Source of the DNA: Muribaculaceae bacterium Isolate-037 (Harlan)
GTDB taxonomy: Bacteria > Bacteroidota > Bacteroidia > Bacteroidales > Muribaculaceae
Reading direction: 5' to 3'
Assembly (NCBI GenBank): GCA_003762615.1
Contig: RIAZ01000002.1
Coordinates: 124,001-188,000 of the forward strand
DNA: 64,000 nt
Position 1 is the first letter of the stretch; the number at the start of each line of letters is the position of its first letter. Below, piece after piece: positions 52,597 through 61,365 of this stretch. Under the pieces are notes generated by a model, which saw only the letters and a list, made by a program, of their open reading frames with translations, was not told where the DNA came from and ran no database searches. The translations under genes and the position numbers were made by a program.

Positions 52597-52604
52597 TAAT
52601 TTTG
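52597..52604 (+). promoter_or_regulatory. -7 element upstream of the alpha/beta hydrolase gene
   Basis: TAATTTTG fits the consensus, about 100 bases before the ATG at 52708. No good -33 element was found at the right distance. Confidence 0.45.
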
Positions 52605-52707
52605 TAGTTTGGAATTGGTCAGACAGGGCATTTGATGCTGCTGATGTAGGTTAAGTCCGGAATCAAGAAATTGAGTGTCGGGTTGTCTGTTAATATGAAA
52701 GTAATGT

Positions 52708-53484
52708 ATGGAAAAAGAAATAACTATAAATGGAATCAGGCTCTTTTATGAAGAGTCGGGTAAGGATGGGGGTGTGCCCGTCGTTTTGATGCATGGATGG
52801 GGTTGCGACCATACGACAGTAAAAAGCATTGCGTCTATACTTGAGCCGGGCATGAAGGTGTATAATATTGATCTTCCCGGTCATGGTAAAAGCCAAGAAC
52901 CAACTGAAGTGTGGGGAATTGAAGAGTTTACACGAACAGTTGAGCAATTTATTGCTCAACTAAATATTTGTCGACCTGTATTAATAGGGCATTCTTTCGG
53001 GGGACGTATTGCTATTCTATTATCTTCAAGAAATGATGTGTCGAAGGTTGTGCTCGTGGATGCAGCGGGAATTAAGCCTAAGCGCAGTTTGAGATATTAC
53101 TATAAGGTTTATACGTTTAAACTCTTAAAGAAGATTGCGCCAATGATACTTGGGAAGAATAAGGGGAATGCATTGATAGATAGCATCAGATCCCAAAGAG
53201 GATCTGCAGATTATCGAAATTCATCTCCAGTCATGCGAGGCGTGATGAGCAAATGTGTGAATGAAGATCTGAAATATGTCATGCCAAAGATAAAGGCACC
53301 TACTCTATTGATATGGGGGGAAGATGATACTGCCACTCCACTTTCAGATGCCAAGACAATGGAGCGGTTGATTCCGGATTCCGGATTGGTTAGTTTCCAG
53401 GCTTGTGGGCATTATAGCTTCCTGGATAATCCTTATGGGTTTAAGTCAGTGATTAGGGAGTTTTTTAAAGAAGAGCTGAAATAG
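52708..53484 (+). CDS. alpha/beta hydrolase fold protein
   Basis: A 258-residue cytoplasmic alpha/beta hydrolase. The oxyanion-hole HGWGCDH, the nucleophile elbow GHSFGG (Ser at about 95), the acidic residue in LLIWGEDDTATP and the His in ACGHYSFLDNP form a complete catalytic triad. A cap of about 50 residues (YYYKVYTFKLLKKIAPMIL) is basic. Substrates of the family range widely. It lies 70 bases before a membrane-anchored Mur ligase, an arrangement I recall from other Bacteroidales, which suggests a role with a muramyl or D-Ala-containing product (inference). Confidence 0.85.
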   Translation: MEKEITINGIRLFYEESGKDGGVPVVLMHGWGCDHTTVKSIASILEPGMKVYNIDLPGHGKSQEPTEVWGIEEFTRTVEQFIAQLNICRPVLIGHSFGGRIAILLSSRNDVSKVVLVDAAGIKPKRSLRYYYKVYTFKLLKKIAPMILGKNKGNALIDSIRSQRGSADYRNSSPVMRGVMSKCVNEDLKYVMPKIKAPTLLIWGEDDTATPLSDAKTMERLIPDSGLVSFQACGHYSFLDNPYGFKSVIREFFKEELK

Positions 53485-53554
53485 GATATATGTCCTTTAA
53501 ATTCCTGCTTAAAAATCGGTCGTTTAATTTGTAAATTCAAATAAAATATAAGAT

Positions 53555-55159
53555 ATGAGTCTATTTTTAATAGTTATTTATGTGGTATGTGGTGCTTATA
53601 TGGTATTGAACTTTAAGCATGATATCCACATGTTGCAGCAGAATAGTTACAGGATTAAGAGGTATTGGAAATACTTGAAGCAAGATATAGGAAGCACCTG
53701 GCGAATGGTGGATGTGGCTTTGTTGTTTCTTGTGTTTTCAACATTGCTTGATTTGAGGCTCGCAATGCTGATTGCTTCGATTGTAATGGTAGTTAAATGT
53801 TTTATGATTTTCAAGAAAAAACATAAAAAGCCGTTGGTGTTTACTAATAGGGTCTGGCGTATATATACAGTATCGGCATTGATTTCCTTATTGATATTTA
53901 TTGGATTAGTCATTTCTACCTATAAAGAGAACATTGTGTTTGGTTTGTATCCGCCGCAAGCTATTGCAATAGGAAGCGTTCTGCTTATGGCAATATTTTC
54001 GTGGGCGATTGTCATGTTGGCAGTAGTTGTGCTTATGCCTGTGGAAAGGATGATCAATAGGCGATACTGGAATGAGGCTTATTCGATACTGCAATCTATG
54101 CCAAATTTAAAGATAATAGGAATTACCGGGTCTTATGGTAAGACAAGTACTAAGCATTATCTTTACCGAATTTTATCGGAAGAGTATGATGTCTTGATGA
54201 CACCTGGATCATTCAACACGCCTATGGGGGTAATACGTACTGTAAGGGAAATGATGAAGCCATACAATACCATTTTTATATGTGAGATGGGAGCAAAGCA
54301 GAAAGGTGATATAAAGGAGATCTGTGATTTGGTTCATCCGGATATGGGTATTATTACGGCAGTGGGTCCAATGCATCTCGAGTCTTTCAAAAGTATAGAG
54401 AATGTGCAATCCACTAAGTTTGAACTTGTGGATTCCTTACCGGCGGATGGCTTTGCTGTAGTTAATAATGATTTTGAATATTGTGCCAATAGAGATGTGA
54501 GGAATGTGGAATGTGTCCGCTATTGTGTGGCAAATGAAAATAGAAAAGATTGTCAATATAGTGCGGAGTCGATAAAATATACTGTAAACGGAACTTCATT
54601 TGCAATACGTAAACCGGATGGCGGGGTGATTGAATTGTCGACGCGTCTTGTCGGAGAATGTAATATATCAAATCTTATTGCGGCTGTCATAGTGGCATTG
54701 CGTTTGGGAATGAGTGAGGAAAAAATACGACGTGGTGTTTCTGGAATAGAACAGGTGGAGCACAGGTTGAGCATGAAGCAAACAGCCGGTGGCGTTACTA
54801 TAATTGATGACGCCTTTAATTCAAATCCTACCGGTTCGAAAATGGCGTTGGATGTCTTGTCTGAATTTAAGACAGGGAAACGTATTGTAGTCACCCCGGG
54901 AATGATTGAATTGGGAAGTCGGCAGAATGAACTTAATGAAGCATTCGGAGAGAAAATCGCTAAAAGTTGCGATGTTGCGATTATCGTTGGGCAATATAAT
55001 CGTGATGCAATTCTCTCCGGTATAAATAAGGCTGGATTCAAAAAGGAGAATCTACATGTGGTGGACAGCTTCAATGATGCTCAGCTGGTGTTATCCACGT
55101 TGTTGAGGTCTGGAGATATAGTCTTGTATGAGAATGATTTGCCAGATACATTTAAGTAG
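53555..55159 (+). CDS. membrane-anchored Mur ligase, MurF-like
   Basis: 534 residues in two parts. Residues 1 to about 170 contain four to five membrane spans with basic linkers. From about 180 a Mur ligase unit follows: P-loop KIIGITGSYGKTSTK, TPGSFNTPMGV, FICEMGAKQKGDI with the Mg-binding Glu, ITAVGPMHLESF, LVGECNISNLIAA, VEHRLSMKQ and IIDDAFNSNPTGSKMALD, close to MurF (D-Ala-D-Ala adding enzyme). Standard MurF has no membrane part and about 430-460 residues, so this is a second, membrane-bound relative. It may ligate an amino acid or dipeptide to a lipid-linked or cytosolic muropeptide. No D-Ala-D-Ala ligase lies nearby. Confidence 0.85.
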   Translation: MSLFLIVIYVVCGAYMVLNFKHDIHMLQQNSYRIKRYWKYLKQDIGSTWRMVDVALLFLVFSTLLDLRLAMLIASIVMVVKCFMIFKKKHKKPLVFTNRVWRIYTVSALISLLIFIGLVISTYKENIVFGLYPPQAIAIGSVLLMAIFSWAIVMLAVVVLMPVERMINRRYWNEAYSILQSMPNLKIIGITGSYGKTSTKHYLYRILSEEYDVLMTPGSFNTPMGVIRTVREMMKPYNTIFICEMGAKQKGDIKEICDLVHPDMGIITAVGPMHLESFKSIENVQSTKFELVDSLPADGFAVVNNDFEYCANRDVRNVECVRYCVANENRKDCQYSAESIKYTVNGTSFAIRKPDGGVIELSTRLVGECNISNLIAAVIVALRLGMSEEKIRRGVSGIEQVEHRLSMKQTAGGVTIIDDAFNSNPTGSKMALDVLSEFKTGKRIVVTPGMIELGSRQNELNEAFGEKIAKSCDVAIIVGQYNRDAILSGINKAGFKKENLHVVDSFNDAQLVLSTLLRSGDIVLYENDLPDTFK

Positions 55160-55219
55160 GCATCAAAAGTGGAGATTGAAAATTGAGATGATATGTCTTA
55201 TTGAGTTATATTGAAGATT

Positions 55220-55591
55220 ATGAATGTATTGCTTAATATAATATGGATAATCTTCGGCGGATTGATGATCGCTGTTGAATATCTTGTGTCAAGTGTGGCT
55301 ATGATGTTGACAATTATTGGCATTCCATTTGGATTGCAGACGATAAAGTTGAGTCTGTTGGCATTATTGCCGTTTGGCACTTCAGTTGAGCCTACGTCGC
55401 CATCGTCCGGAGGATGTCTTAATTCGATTCTGAATTTTATATGGTGGTTTGTAGGTGGGATTCCGATAGCATTAACTCATCTGCTATGGGGGGTAGTATT
55501 TTGTATTACTATTGTAGGTGTGCCATTTGGAATGCAACACTTCAAATTAATGCGTCTTGCAATGTTCCCGTTTGGGAAAACATTGGTCTGA
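55220..55591 (+). CDS. YccF family membrane protein
   Basis: From ATG 55220 the product is 123 residues with two copies of the YccF module: NIIWIIFGGLMIAVEYL...MLTIIGIPFGLQTIKLSLLALLPFG, and NFIWWFVGGIPIALTHLLWG...CITIVGVPFGMQHFKLMRLAMFPFG (cores GIPFGLQ and GVPFGMQ). Function unknown; four membrane spans. A TTG at 55211 would add three residues. It follows the Mur ligase by 60 bases and may be in the same operon. Confidence 0.9.
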   Translation: MNVLLNIIWIIFGGLMIAVEYLVSSVAMMLTIIGIPFGLQTIKLSLLALLPFGTSVEPTSPSSGGCLNSILNFIWWFVGGIPIALTHLLWGVVFCITIVGVPFGMQHFKLMRLAMFPFGKTLV

Positions 55592-55630
55592 TATTGAAGT
55601 TGTCTGAACTATATTGTATTTTAAGTGAAT

Positions 55631-55667
55631 AATAGGGGGAGGCGATATGATGTCGTCTCTCCTTATT
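55631..55667 (+). terminator. possible terminator after the YccF gene
   Basis: Two 18-base arms (from 55631 and from 55650) pair along their whole length if four G-U pairs are allowed. No clear T tract follows on the plus strand, so the assignment is tentative. Confidence 0.4.
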
Positions 55668-55699
55668 ATGCAGTATTTGGAGCTAATAAGATAAAATAA

Positions 55700-55732
55700 A
55701 AACTGCAAATCGCAATTTGCGATTTGCAGTTT
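55700..55732 (-). terminator. terminator of the minus-strand tRNA-Leu gene
   Basis: AAACTGCAAATCGCAA and TTGCGATTTGCAGTTT are perfect 16-base arms. On the minus strand the hairpin begins 4 bases after the tRNA and is followed by TTTATTTTATC. Confidence 0.85.
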
Positions 55733-55736
55733 CAGG

Positions 55737-55820
55737 TGTCCAAGATGAGACTCGAACTCACACAGCCTACCGGCCACTACCCCCTCAAAGTAGCGCGTCT
55801 ACCAATTCCGCCACCTGGAC
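55737..55820 (-). tRNA. tRNA-Leu (GAG), minus-strand copy
   Basis: 84 bases: acceptor GTCCAGG/CTTGGAC with a G-U pair, anticodon stem CTACT/GGTAG with loop TTGAGGG (anticodon GAG), a long variable arm (TGGCCGGTAGGCT region) typical of class II tRNA-Leu, T loop TTCGAGT, discriminator A. CCA is not encoded. Sequence is identical to the two plus-strand copies at 57460 and 57763. Confidence 0.96.
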
Positions 55821-55874
55821 AAATACTGAGAGTTGTGCAACTTAAAAAGAATGGGTCCTTTCTGAATTGCGATG

Positions 55875-55906
55875 CAAAATTACAACATTATTTTGAATTG
55901 TGCAAA
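55875..55906 (-). promoter_or_regulatory. promoter of the minus-strand tRNA-Leu gene
   Basis: On the minus strand TAATTTTG (plus 55875-55882) has TTTG (plus 55903-55906) 20 bases upstream, an exact consensus. Confidence 0.7.
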
Positions 55907-55925
55907 TGAATTGAGGATATTTTTA

Positions 55926-55933
55926 TATTTTTG
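55926..55933 (+). promoter_or_regulatory. -7 element of the outer-membrane protein gene
   Basis: TATTTTTG matches TAnnTTTG; the predicted leader before the ATG at 55965 is about 25 bases. No good -33 element was found. Confidence 0.45.
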
Positions 55934-55964
55934 CAATATAAATTTTGATAAAAAAGATATTGTT

Positions 55965-57020
55965 ATGATTAACAGAGTGAAACGTATATTAGGGGTAATG
56001 ATGTTGTCATTGCTCTGTGTTGATATTGTTTTGGCGATTGAGCCGACATGGGAAGTAAATATGGGTTCTGTATTTGATAATAGAGAGGGGGATACAAAAA
56101 TGAATAATGCAAAGACCTTCTTTTTTGTTACGCTTGCGCCTGAAATAGGTTTGAAGTTTTCTGATAAGGATAGGATTTCCGGAGGCGCAGTGTGGACTCA
56201 ACCACTTGAAAATACAGTGAAAAATGGAAAGATTATACCATTGTTGTATTATCGGCATGAATCTGACACATGGAAATTTTCTATGGGAATGTTTCCACGG
56301 ACGCAATTGCATCAGCGATTGCCTGGATTTCTATGGAATGATTCGTTGGAGTATTTCCAAAAAAGCATCCGGGGGGCTCTTGTGCAATATAATCATGATA
56401 AAGGATTCTTTGATGCATATATAGACTGGAGAGGTATTCAGTCGGAGATTACGCGAGAGGCGTTTAATATAGTGTTTCATGGGGAGTGTAAACCCAAGGG
56501 GGATGTGTTTATTATAGGAGGGCATTTGATGATGAATCACCTTGCCCGACGAAAAAATTCTCCGGATGATGAACGTGTGGTTGATAATTTTCTTGTAAAT
56601 ACATATTTGGGTATGGAGTTAGATAAATACGTGCCTTTGGATAAATTTAACGTAAAGGCAGGAGCTGTAATGACTATAGAGAGGAATAGGGCGGATGAAA
56701 TAGGCTGGCGCACTCCCGGAGGTTTTTGGATGGATCTGTTGGCAGAATGGAAATTCTTAGGCTTAAGAAATTCTCTTTATATTGGAGGAAAGCTATTCCC
56801 GGAGTATGGAGAACTTGGCAGTGTATTGTATCAAGGTGAGCCATTCTATATGTCTTCTTTCTACAATAGGACTGATATATATGCAAAAATTTTTTCAAAT
56901 AAGAATCTTAATCTGGAAGCTCAATTGAATTTCAATTTCGCAAAGAATAATTTTATTTTTTATCAGCGATTGATACTTGAGGTCCAGGTCGGGAATATCA
57001 CTTCATATTCGAAGAGATGA
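55965..57020 (+). CDS. predicted outer-membrane beta-barrel protein, family not recognised
   Basis: From ATG 55965 the product is 351 residues; an earlier ATG at 55872 precedes the promoter and encodes an implausible leader. A signal peptide (RILGVMMLSLLCVDIVLA) is followed by many alternating strands with aromatic girdles (TFFFVTLAPEIGLKF, GIIPLLYYRHESDTWKFSMGMFPR-like core MGMFPR, NLEAQLNFNFAKN). This points to a barrel of 14-16 strands, but I cannot name the family. A TonB box and plug are absent. It is flanked by tRNA genes on both sides, with no operon partners. Confidence 0.7.
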   Translation: MINRVKRILGVMMLSLLCVDIVLAIEPTWEVNMGSVFDNREGDTKMNNAKTFFFVTLAPEIGLKFSDKDRISGGAVWTQPLENTVKNGKIIPLLYYRHESDTWKFSMGMFPRTQLHQRLPGFLWNDSLEYFQKSIRGALVQYNHDKGFFDAYIDWRGIQSEITREAFNIVFHGECKPKGDVFIIGGHLMMNHLARRKNSPDDERVVDNFLVNTYLGMELDKYVPLDKFNVKAGAVMTIERNRADEIGWRTPGGFWMDLLAEWKFLGLRNSLYIGGKLFPEYGELGSVLYQGEPFYMSSFYNRTDIYAKIFSNKNLNLEAQLNFNFAKNNFIFYQRLILEVQVGNITSYSKR

Positions 57021-57169
57021 TGACCTGTGAGATAAAAAGACTAAGGCTATCTGTGGATTTTATGAGAATTTTGATGAATTAGGATTATAAAATTATAAAA
57101 AAAATAAGAAATTATTGGATTTAGAATCAATGAGATATTAAGATAGATATAAAAATATTAAATAAAAAG

Positions 57170-57201
57170 TTTGCACAGATGAAAAAAAGGTAGTAACTTT
57201 G
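57170..57201 (+). promoter_or_regulatory. promoter of the Gly-Gly-Leu tRNA cluster
   Basis: TTTG at 57170-57173 and TAACTTTG at 57194-57201 with a 20-base spacer. The first tRNA starts about 42 bases after the predicted start of transcription. Confidence 0.8.
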
Positions 57202-57249
57202 CAACGCAAAAAGGGAGAATGATACTCTTGAAAGTTGCAAAATAAATAT

Positions 57250-57325
<76 letters not shown>

Positions 57326-57368
57326 AGAACATTGAAATAATAATTGATCGGAATTTTCTGAACGCAAT

Positions 57369-57444
<76 letters not shown>

Positions 57445-57459
57445 CTCCGATCAATGTAT

Positions 57460-57543
57460 GTCCAGGTGGCGGAATTGGTAGACGCGCTACTTTGAGGGGG
57501 TAGTGGCCGGTAGGCTGTGTGAGTTCGAGTCTCATCTTGGACA
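57460..57543 (+). tRNA. tRNA-Leu (GAG), copy 1 of the cluster
   Basis: 84 bases, class II with long variable arm, anticodon GAG, discriminator A, CCA not encoded. Identical to the minus-strand gene at 55737-55820. Confidence 0.97.
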
Positions 57544-57552
57544 CTTAAATAT

Positions 57553-57628
<76 letters not shown>

Positions 57629-57671
57629 AGAACATTGAAATAATAATTGATCGGAATTTTCTGAACGCAAT

Positions 57672-57747
<76 letters not shown>

Positions 57748-57762
57748 CTCCGATCAATGTAT

Positions 57763-57846
57763 GTCCAGGTGGCGGAATTGGTAGACGCGCTACTTTGAGG
57801 GGGTAGTGGCCGGTAGGCTGTGTGAGTTCGAGTCTCATCTTGGACA
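57763..57846 (+). tRNA. tRNA-Leu (GAG), copy 2 of the cluster
   Basis: Identical to the copies at 57460 and (reverse strand) 55737. Last gene of the cluster, followed at once by a terminator. Confidence 0.97.
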
Positions 57847-57849
57847 CTT

Positions 57850-57888
57850 AAGTGGAGATAAATTTTTAATTTGTCTCCACTTTTTTGT
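57850..57888 (+). terminator. terminator of the tRNA cluster
   Basis: AAGTGGAGA pairs with TCTCCACTT, with an AT-rich loop of about 15 bases, and is followed by TTTTT. It starts 3 bases after the last tRNA. Confidence 0.9.
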
Positions 57889-57925
57889 GTAAAATTATTA
57901 ATAGTTATGCCTAACATAATGTATC

Positions 57926-60292
57926 ATGAGTAAACGTTTTGGTATATTTTCAGTTGTTGGAATGCTTTCAACTCTGTATGTATTGCCTGTCGCCGGTAAC
58001 GATGTTGTCTTTAATAAAGATTGGAGCTTCTCTCTTCATTCAGACTCCACATGCATATCTCCCTCATACGATGACCATGAGTGGCGTAAACTTAACATAC
58101 CACACGATTGGAGCATAGAATTACCTTTTGATAAAAATGCTTTGCCTGGAAATGATGGCGGATATCTTGAAGGTGGAATCGGATGGTATCGAAAATCCTT
58201 TTTTATAAAGGACGTGGAGAAGAATAAGAGATATCAGCTGTATGTGGGTGGTGCTTACATGAATTCAGATGTGTATTTGAATGGTGAGAAAGTTGGGGGA
58301 CACAGATATGGCTATAGTCCATATTTTGTGGATATTTCGAAATATTTAAAATCGGGAAAGAATGTGGTAGTTATCAGGGTGGATAATTCCAAACAAAAAA
58401 ATTGCCGTTGGTATTCCGGTTCGGGTCTGTATAGAGATGTGCAATTTATTCAGCAAGAGAATCTGCATATATCTAATTGGGGCGTATTTTTCACTACGCC
58501 GGATCTTTCTACGCTTTATATGGAGTTGTCGTTGGATAATGATGGTGATGAACCGCGCTCAGTTGATGTTTCTTTGAGCATTTTGGGACATGAAAAATTA
58601 TCATCAGTGACGGTGCCATCTAATACGAAGGGTTTTATAGTTAAGCAATCAATAGACGTCCCTGAGGCTAAATCGTGGTCGCCAGATTCTCCGATGTTGT
58701 ATGAAGCTAATGTTTGTGTTCGGGAAAATGGGAAGACGTTGGATTCTATTATAAAAAATATTGGGTTTCGCACGGTTGAATGGAATGCAGCAGAGGGATT
58801 GAAATTGAATGGAGAGAAAATACTGCTTAATGGAGGTTGTGTGCATCATGACAATGGAATCCTTGGCGCGGCTGCCTATCCTGCAGCAGAACGTAGGAGG
58901 GTAAGATTGTTGAAGGATGCTGGTTTTAATGCAGTGCGTACATCGCATAATCTTTCTTCAGAAGAATTTCTTGATGCATGTGATGAATATGGACTCCTTG
59001 TGATCGATGAATCATTTGATGGTTGGCGAGATGCTAAGAATGATCATGATTATCATATATTATTTGATGAGCATTGGCAGTCTGATCTGGATGCTATGCT
59101 GCTTAGAGACCGCAATCATCCTTCTGTGTTTTGCTGGAGTATTGGGAATGAAGTGATAGAACGAGATAAAATTGAAGTCGTGACCACGGCAAATATGTTG
59201 GCATCTCGTTGTAGAGAATTGGATCCCTTGCGTCCAGTGACATCTGCATTAGCTTGTTGGGGAAAGGATTGGAAGACGTATGATCCACTTGCAGACGTTC
59301 ATGATATAGTTGGGTACAATTATATGATTCATGAATCAGAGAAAGATCATTTGCGTAATCCTGAGAGAGTGATGGTGCAGACAGAATCTTTTCCAAAGGA
59401 TGCCTGGAGTAATTATAAAAAATGTGTTGAGAATCCTTATATCGTGGGGGATTTTGTGTGGACTGCCATAGATTATATAGGAGAATCAGGAATAGGGAGA
59501 CATTATTATGAAGGAGATGTGCCCGGTGAACATTTTGAACGCCCGCTTTATCCATGGCATGCTTCCCATTGTGGTGATATTGATTTGACCGGATATCGAA
59601 AACCTATCAGCCATTATCGTTCTATGTTGTGGAATGAAGATGGCGAACAATTATATTTGGCTGTGAAAGAGCCTGACGGATATGTGGGAAAAATAAAAAC
59701 CACGATGTGGGGGAATTGGCCTACATACGAGTCGTGGAATTGGCCCGGATATGAGGGTAAGCCTATAGAGGTGGAAGTTTATTCTCATTATCCAAAAGTT
59801 AGGCTGTATCTGAATGATGATAAAATTGCAGAAAAGGGAGTGGAGTGCATGAAGGCGACTTTTGAGTTACCTTATAAGGAAGGCGTATTGAGAGCGGAAG
59901 GCATAGGAGCGGATGGGATTGTAAAAGAGACTAAAGTGCTTACTACTGCCGGGAAGCCGTATGGTATAAGGTTGACGGTTGATTCTGAAGATGCGTCATC
60001 AGATACTCCTTCTATGGCATTTGTCTCAATTGAGATTGTTGATAAGAATGGAAATGTGGTGCCCACTGCTGATAATGAATTGAATGTTTCTGTGATAGGG
60101 GGTGGCGAACTCATTGCATTAGGAAATGCAGATATAAAGGATGATGATCCCTATTACGATTCTACACATAAAGCGTGGCATGGACGGGCTTTAGGTGTGC
60201 TGAAAAATAATGGTAGGAAGGGTAATGCCAAGATAACTGTCAGCTCTCCTGGATTAAAGACATCTGCATTAAAAATATCATTCGGAAGATAA
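57926..60292 (+). CDS. glycoside hydrolase family 2 enzyme, beta-galactosidase-like
   Basis: 788 residues with a signal peptide (cleavage near VAG-N25), so periplasmic or beyond. Domain order: sugar-binding jelly roll (about 25-180, with NIPHDWSIE and GGIGWYRKSF), immunoglobulin-like domain (about 185-285), TIM barrel (about 290-590) with RTSHNLSSEEFLDACDEYG, acid/base Glu409 in WSIGNEV and nucleophile Glu487 in VQTESFP, then DUF4982-like and a C-terminal Ig-like domain. GH2 enzymes remove terminal beta-galactose, beta-glucuronate or beta-mannose; this domain set is most often beta-galactosidase. No SusCD or regulator flanks it, so it is not in an obvious polysaccharide locus. Confidence 0.92.
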   Translation: MSKRFGIFSVVGMLSTLYVLPVAGNDVVFNKDWSFSLHSDSTCISPSYDDHEWRKLNIPHDWSIELPFDKNALPGNDGGYLEGGIGWYRKSFFIKDVEKNKRYQLYVGGAYMNSDVYLNGEKVGGHRYGYSPYFVDISKYLKSGKNVVVIRVDNSKQKNCRWYSGSGLYRDVQFIQQENLHISNWGVFFTTPDLSTLYMELSLDNDGDEPRSVDVSLSILGHEKLSSVTVPSNTKGFIVKQSIDVPEAKSWSPDSPMLYEANVCVRENGKTLDSIIKNIGFRTVEWNAAEGLKLNGEKILLNGGCVHHDNGILGAAAYPAAERRRVRLLKDAGFNAVRTSHNLSSEEFLDACDEYGLLVIDESFDGWRDAKNDHDYHILFDEHWQSDLDAMLLRDRNHPSVFCWSIGNEVIERDKIEVVTTANMLASRCRELDPLRPVTSALACWGKDWKTYDPLADVHDIVGYNYMIHESEKDHLRNPERVMVQTESFPKDAWSNYKKCVENPYIVGDFVWTAIDYIGESGIGRHYYEGDVPGEHFERPLYPWHASHCGDIDLTGYRKPISHYRSMLWNEDGEQLYLAVKEPDGYVGKIKTTMWGNWPTYESWNWPGYEGKPIEVEVYSHYPKVRLYLNDDKIAEKGVECMKATFELPYKEGVLRAEGIGADGIVKETKVLTTAGKPYGIRLTVDSEDASSDTPSMAFVSIEIVDKNGNVVPTADNELNVSVIGGGELIALGNADIKDDDPYYDSTHKAWHGRALGVLKNNGRKGNAKITVSSPGLKTSALKISFGR

Positions 60293-60360
60293 TTGGAAAA
60301 GATAACTTCAAATTCTGTTATTTTTTTTATTTGCGATTGATTAGTCTAAAACATTGTTAA

Positions 60361-60409
60361 ATATTGGCTGCATTCATTTGAAATGATTTCAGACGAATGC
60401 AGCCAATAT
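60361..60409 (+). terminator. terminator of the GH2 gene
   Basis: ATATTGGCTGCATTC and GAATGCAGCCAATAT form a perfect 15-bp stem with a 19-base loop, followed by TTTTG. The T run merges into the ftsE promoter. Confidence 0.85.
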
Positions 60410-60414
60410 TTTGT

Positions 60415-60445
60415 TTTGACATTGAAAAATATTTACTTAATTTTG
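60415..60445 (+). promoter_or_regulatory. promoter of ftsE
   Basis: TTTG at 60415-60418 and TAATTTTG at 60438-60445 with a 19-base spacer, immediately after the GH2 terminator. The leader before the ATG at 60466 is about 14 bases. Confidence 0.72.
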
Positions 60446-60465
60446 TGAAATAATATGAAAAAGAA

Positions 60466-61134
60466 ATGAGCATAATAGTTAAATATAGAGGAGTGGAGAT
60501 AGAAAGAGGAGATAAGAATGTGCTTAAAGGTGTCACATTTTCTCTTTCAAAGGGAGAATTCTACTATCTTGTCGGTAGAGTAGGAAGTGGGAAAAGTAGT
60601 CTTATGAAAACGATGTATGCTGATGTGCCCTTATATTCGGGCGATTGCGCAGAGATAATGGGGTTTGATTTACTTTCCATAAAAAAATCGCAGATTCCCT
60701 ATCTTCGCAGAAAAATAGGGATAGTTTTTCAGGATTTCCAATTATTGCAAGACCGATCGGTAAGTGGAAATCTGAAATTTGTGTTGAAGGCTACCGGGTG
60801 GAATAATAAAAATGATATTGACAGTCGGATTGATGAGGTTTTGTCAATGGTTGGTATGGCAAATAAAAGCTATAAGATGCCACATGAACTCAGTGGTGGG
60901 GAACAGCAACGAATTGTAATAGCGAGAGCATTGCTTAATAAACCTGATCTTATACTTGCCGATGAGCCTACCGGAAACTTGGATCCTCAAACCGGCTATC
61001 AGATTGCTGCGTTGCTTCATCAACTTTCGAATGCAGGACATTGCGTGGTAATGGCTACGCATAATCTTCAGTTAGCATCGGATTTTCCCGGAAAATTAAT
61101 GAGATGTGAGGGAAAACAGCTGATTGTGGAGTAA
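60466..61134 (+). CDS. ftsE: cell-division ABC transporter ATP-binding protein FtsE
   Basis: A 222-residue ABC ATPase: Walker A GRVGSGKSS, Q-loop FQDFQLLQDRSV, signature LSGGEQQR, Walker B LILADEPTGNLD, His switch ATHNL. The short length, the QDFQLL loop and the N-terminal FSLSKGEFYYLVG are those of FtsE, which with FtsX controls septal peptidoglycan hydrolysis. No ftsX is adjacent here; in Bacteroidota the two are often apart. It is monocistronic with its own promoter. Confidence 0.88.
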   Translation: MSIIVKYRGVEIERGDKNVLKGVTFSLSKGEFYYLVGRVGSGKSSLMKTMYADVPLYSGDCAEIMGFDLLSIKKSQIPYLRRKIGIVFQDFQLLQDRSVSGNLKFVLKATGWNNKNDIDSRIDEVLSMVGMANKSYKMPHELSGGEQQRIVIARALLNKPDLILADEPTGNLDPQTGYQIAALLHQLSNAGHCVVMATHNLQLASDFPGKLMRCEGKQLIVE

Positions 61135-61168
61135 CTATTATAAAAAATGTAAATTAATAACGGAAAAA

Positions 61169-61200
61169 TTTCTTCAATTTAAAAGTATTGGTTAAATTTG
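61169..61200 (+). promoter_or_regulatory. promoter of the methylmalonyl-CoA mutase genes
   Basis: TAAATTTG at 61193-61200 matches the -7 consensus, with TTTC (one base off) at 61169-61172, 20 bases upstream. The leader to the mutA start is about 160 bases. Confidence 0.6.
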
Positions 61201-61209
61201 CAACGGAAG

Positions 61210-61229
61210 CGATGCATAAGCATGCATCG
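61210..61229 (+). promoter_or_regulatory. hairpin in the mutA leader
   Basis: CGATGCAT and ATGCATCG form a perfect 8-bp stem with a four-base loop at the very start of the predicted transcript; GATGCAT occurs once more at 61235. No known riboswitch consensus is recognised; in particular no cobalamin (B12-box) element was found. Confidence 0.45.
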
Positions 61230-61365
61230 TAAATGATGCATGCCTTGAATTTAATACCTTCTTGTGATATTTCAAGAATCCAATAGGATTGAGTTTAAGA
61301 ACACGTTTCCATGATTAAAAAGATAAGATCTTATACATCTATATCATTAACGAGCTATAAAACTT

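Noticed and set aside
54553..55074. Minus-strand ORF of 173 codons
   Set aside because: Entirely antisense to the Mur ligase catalytic region; composition is that of a frame shadow.
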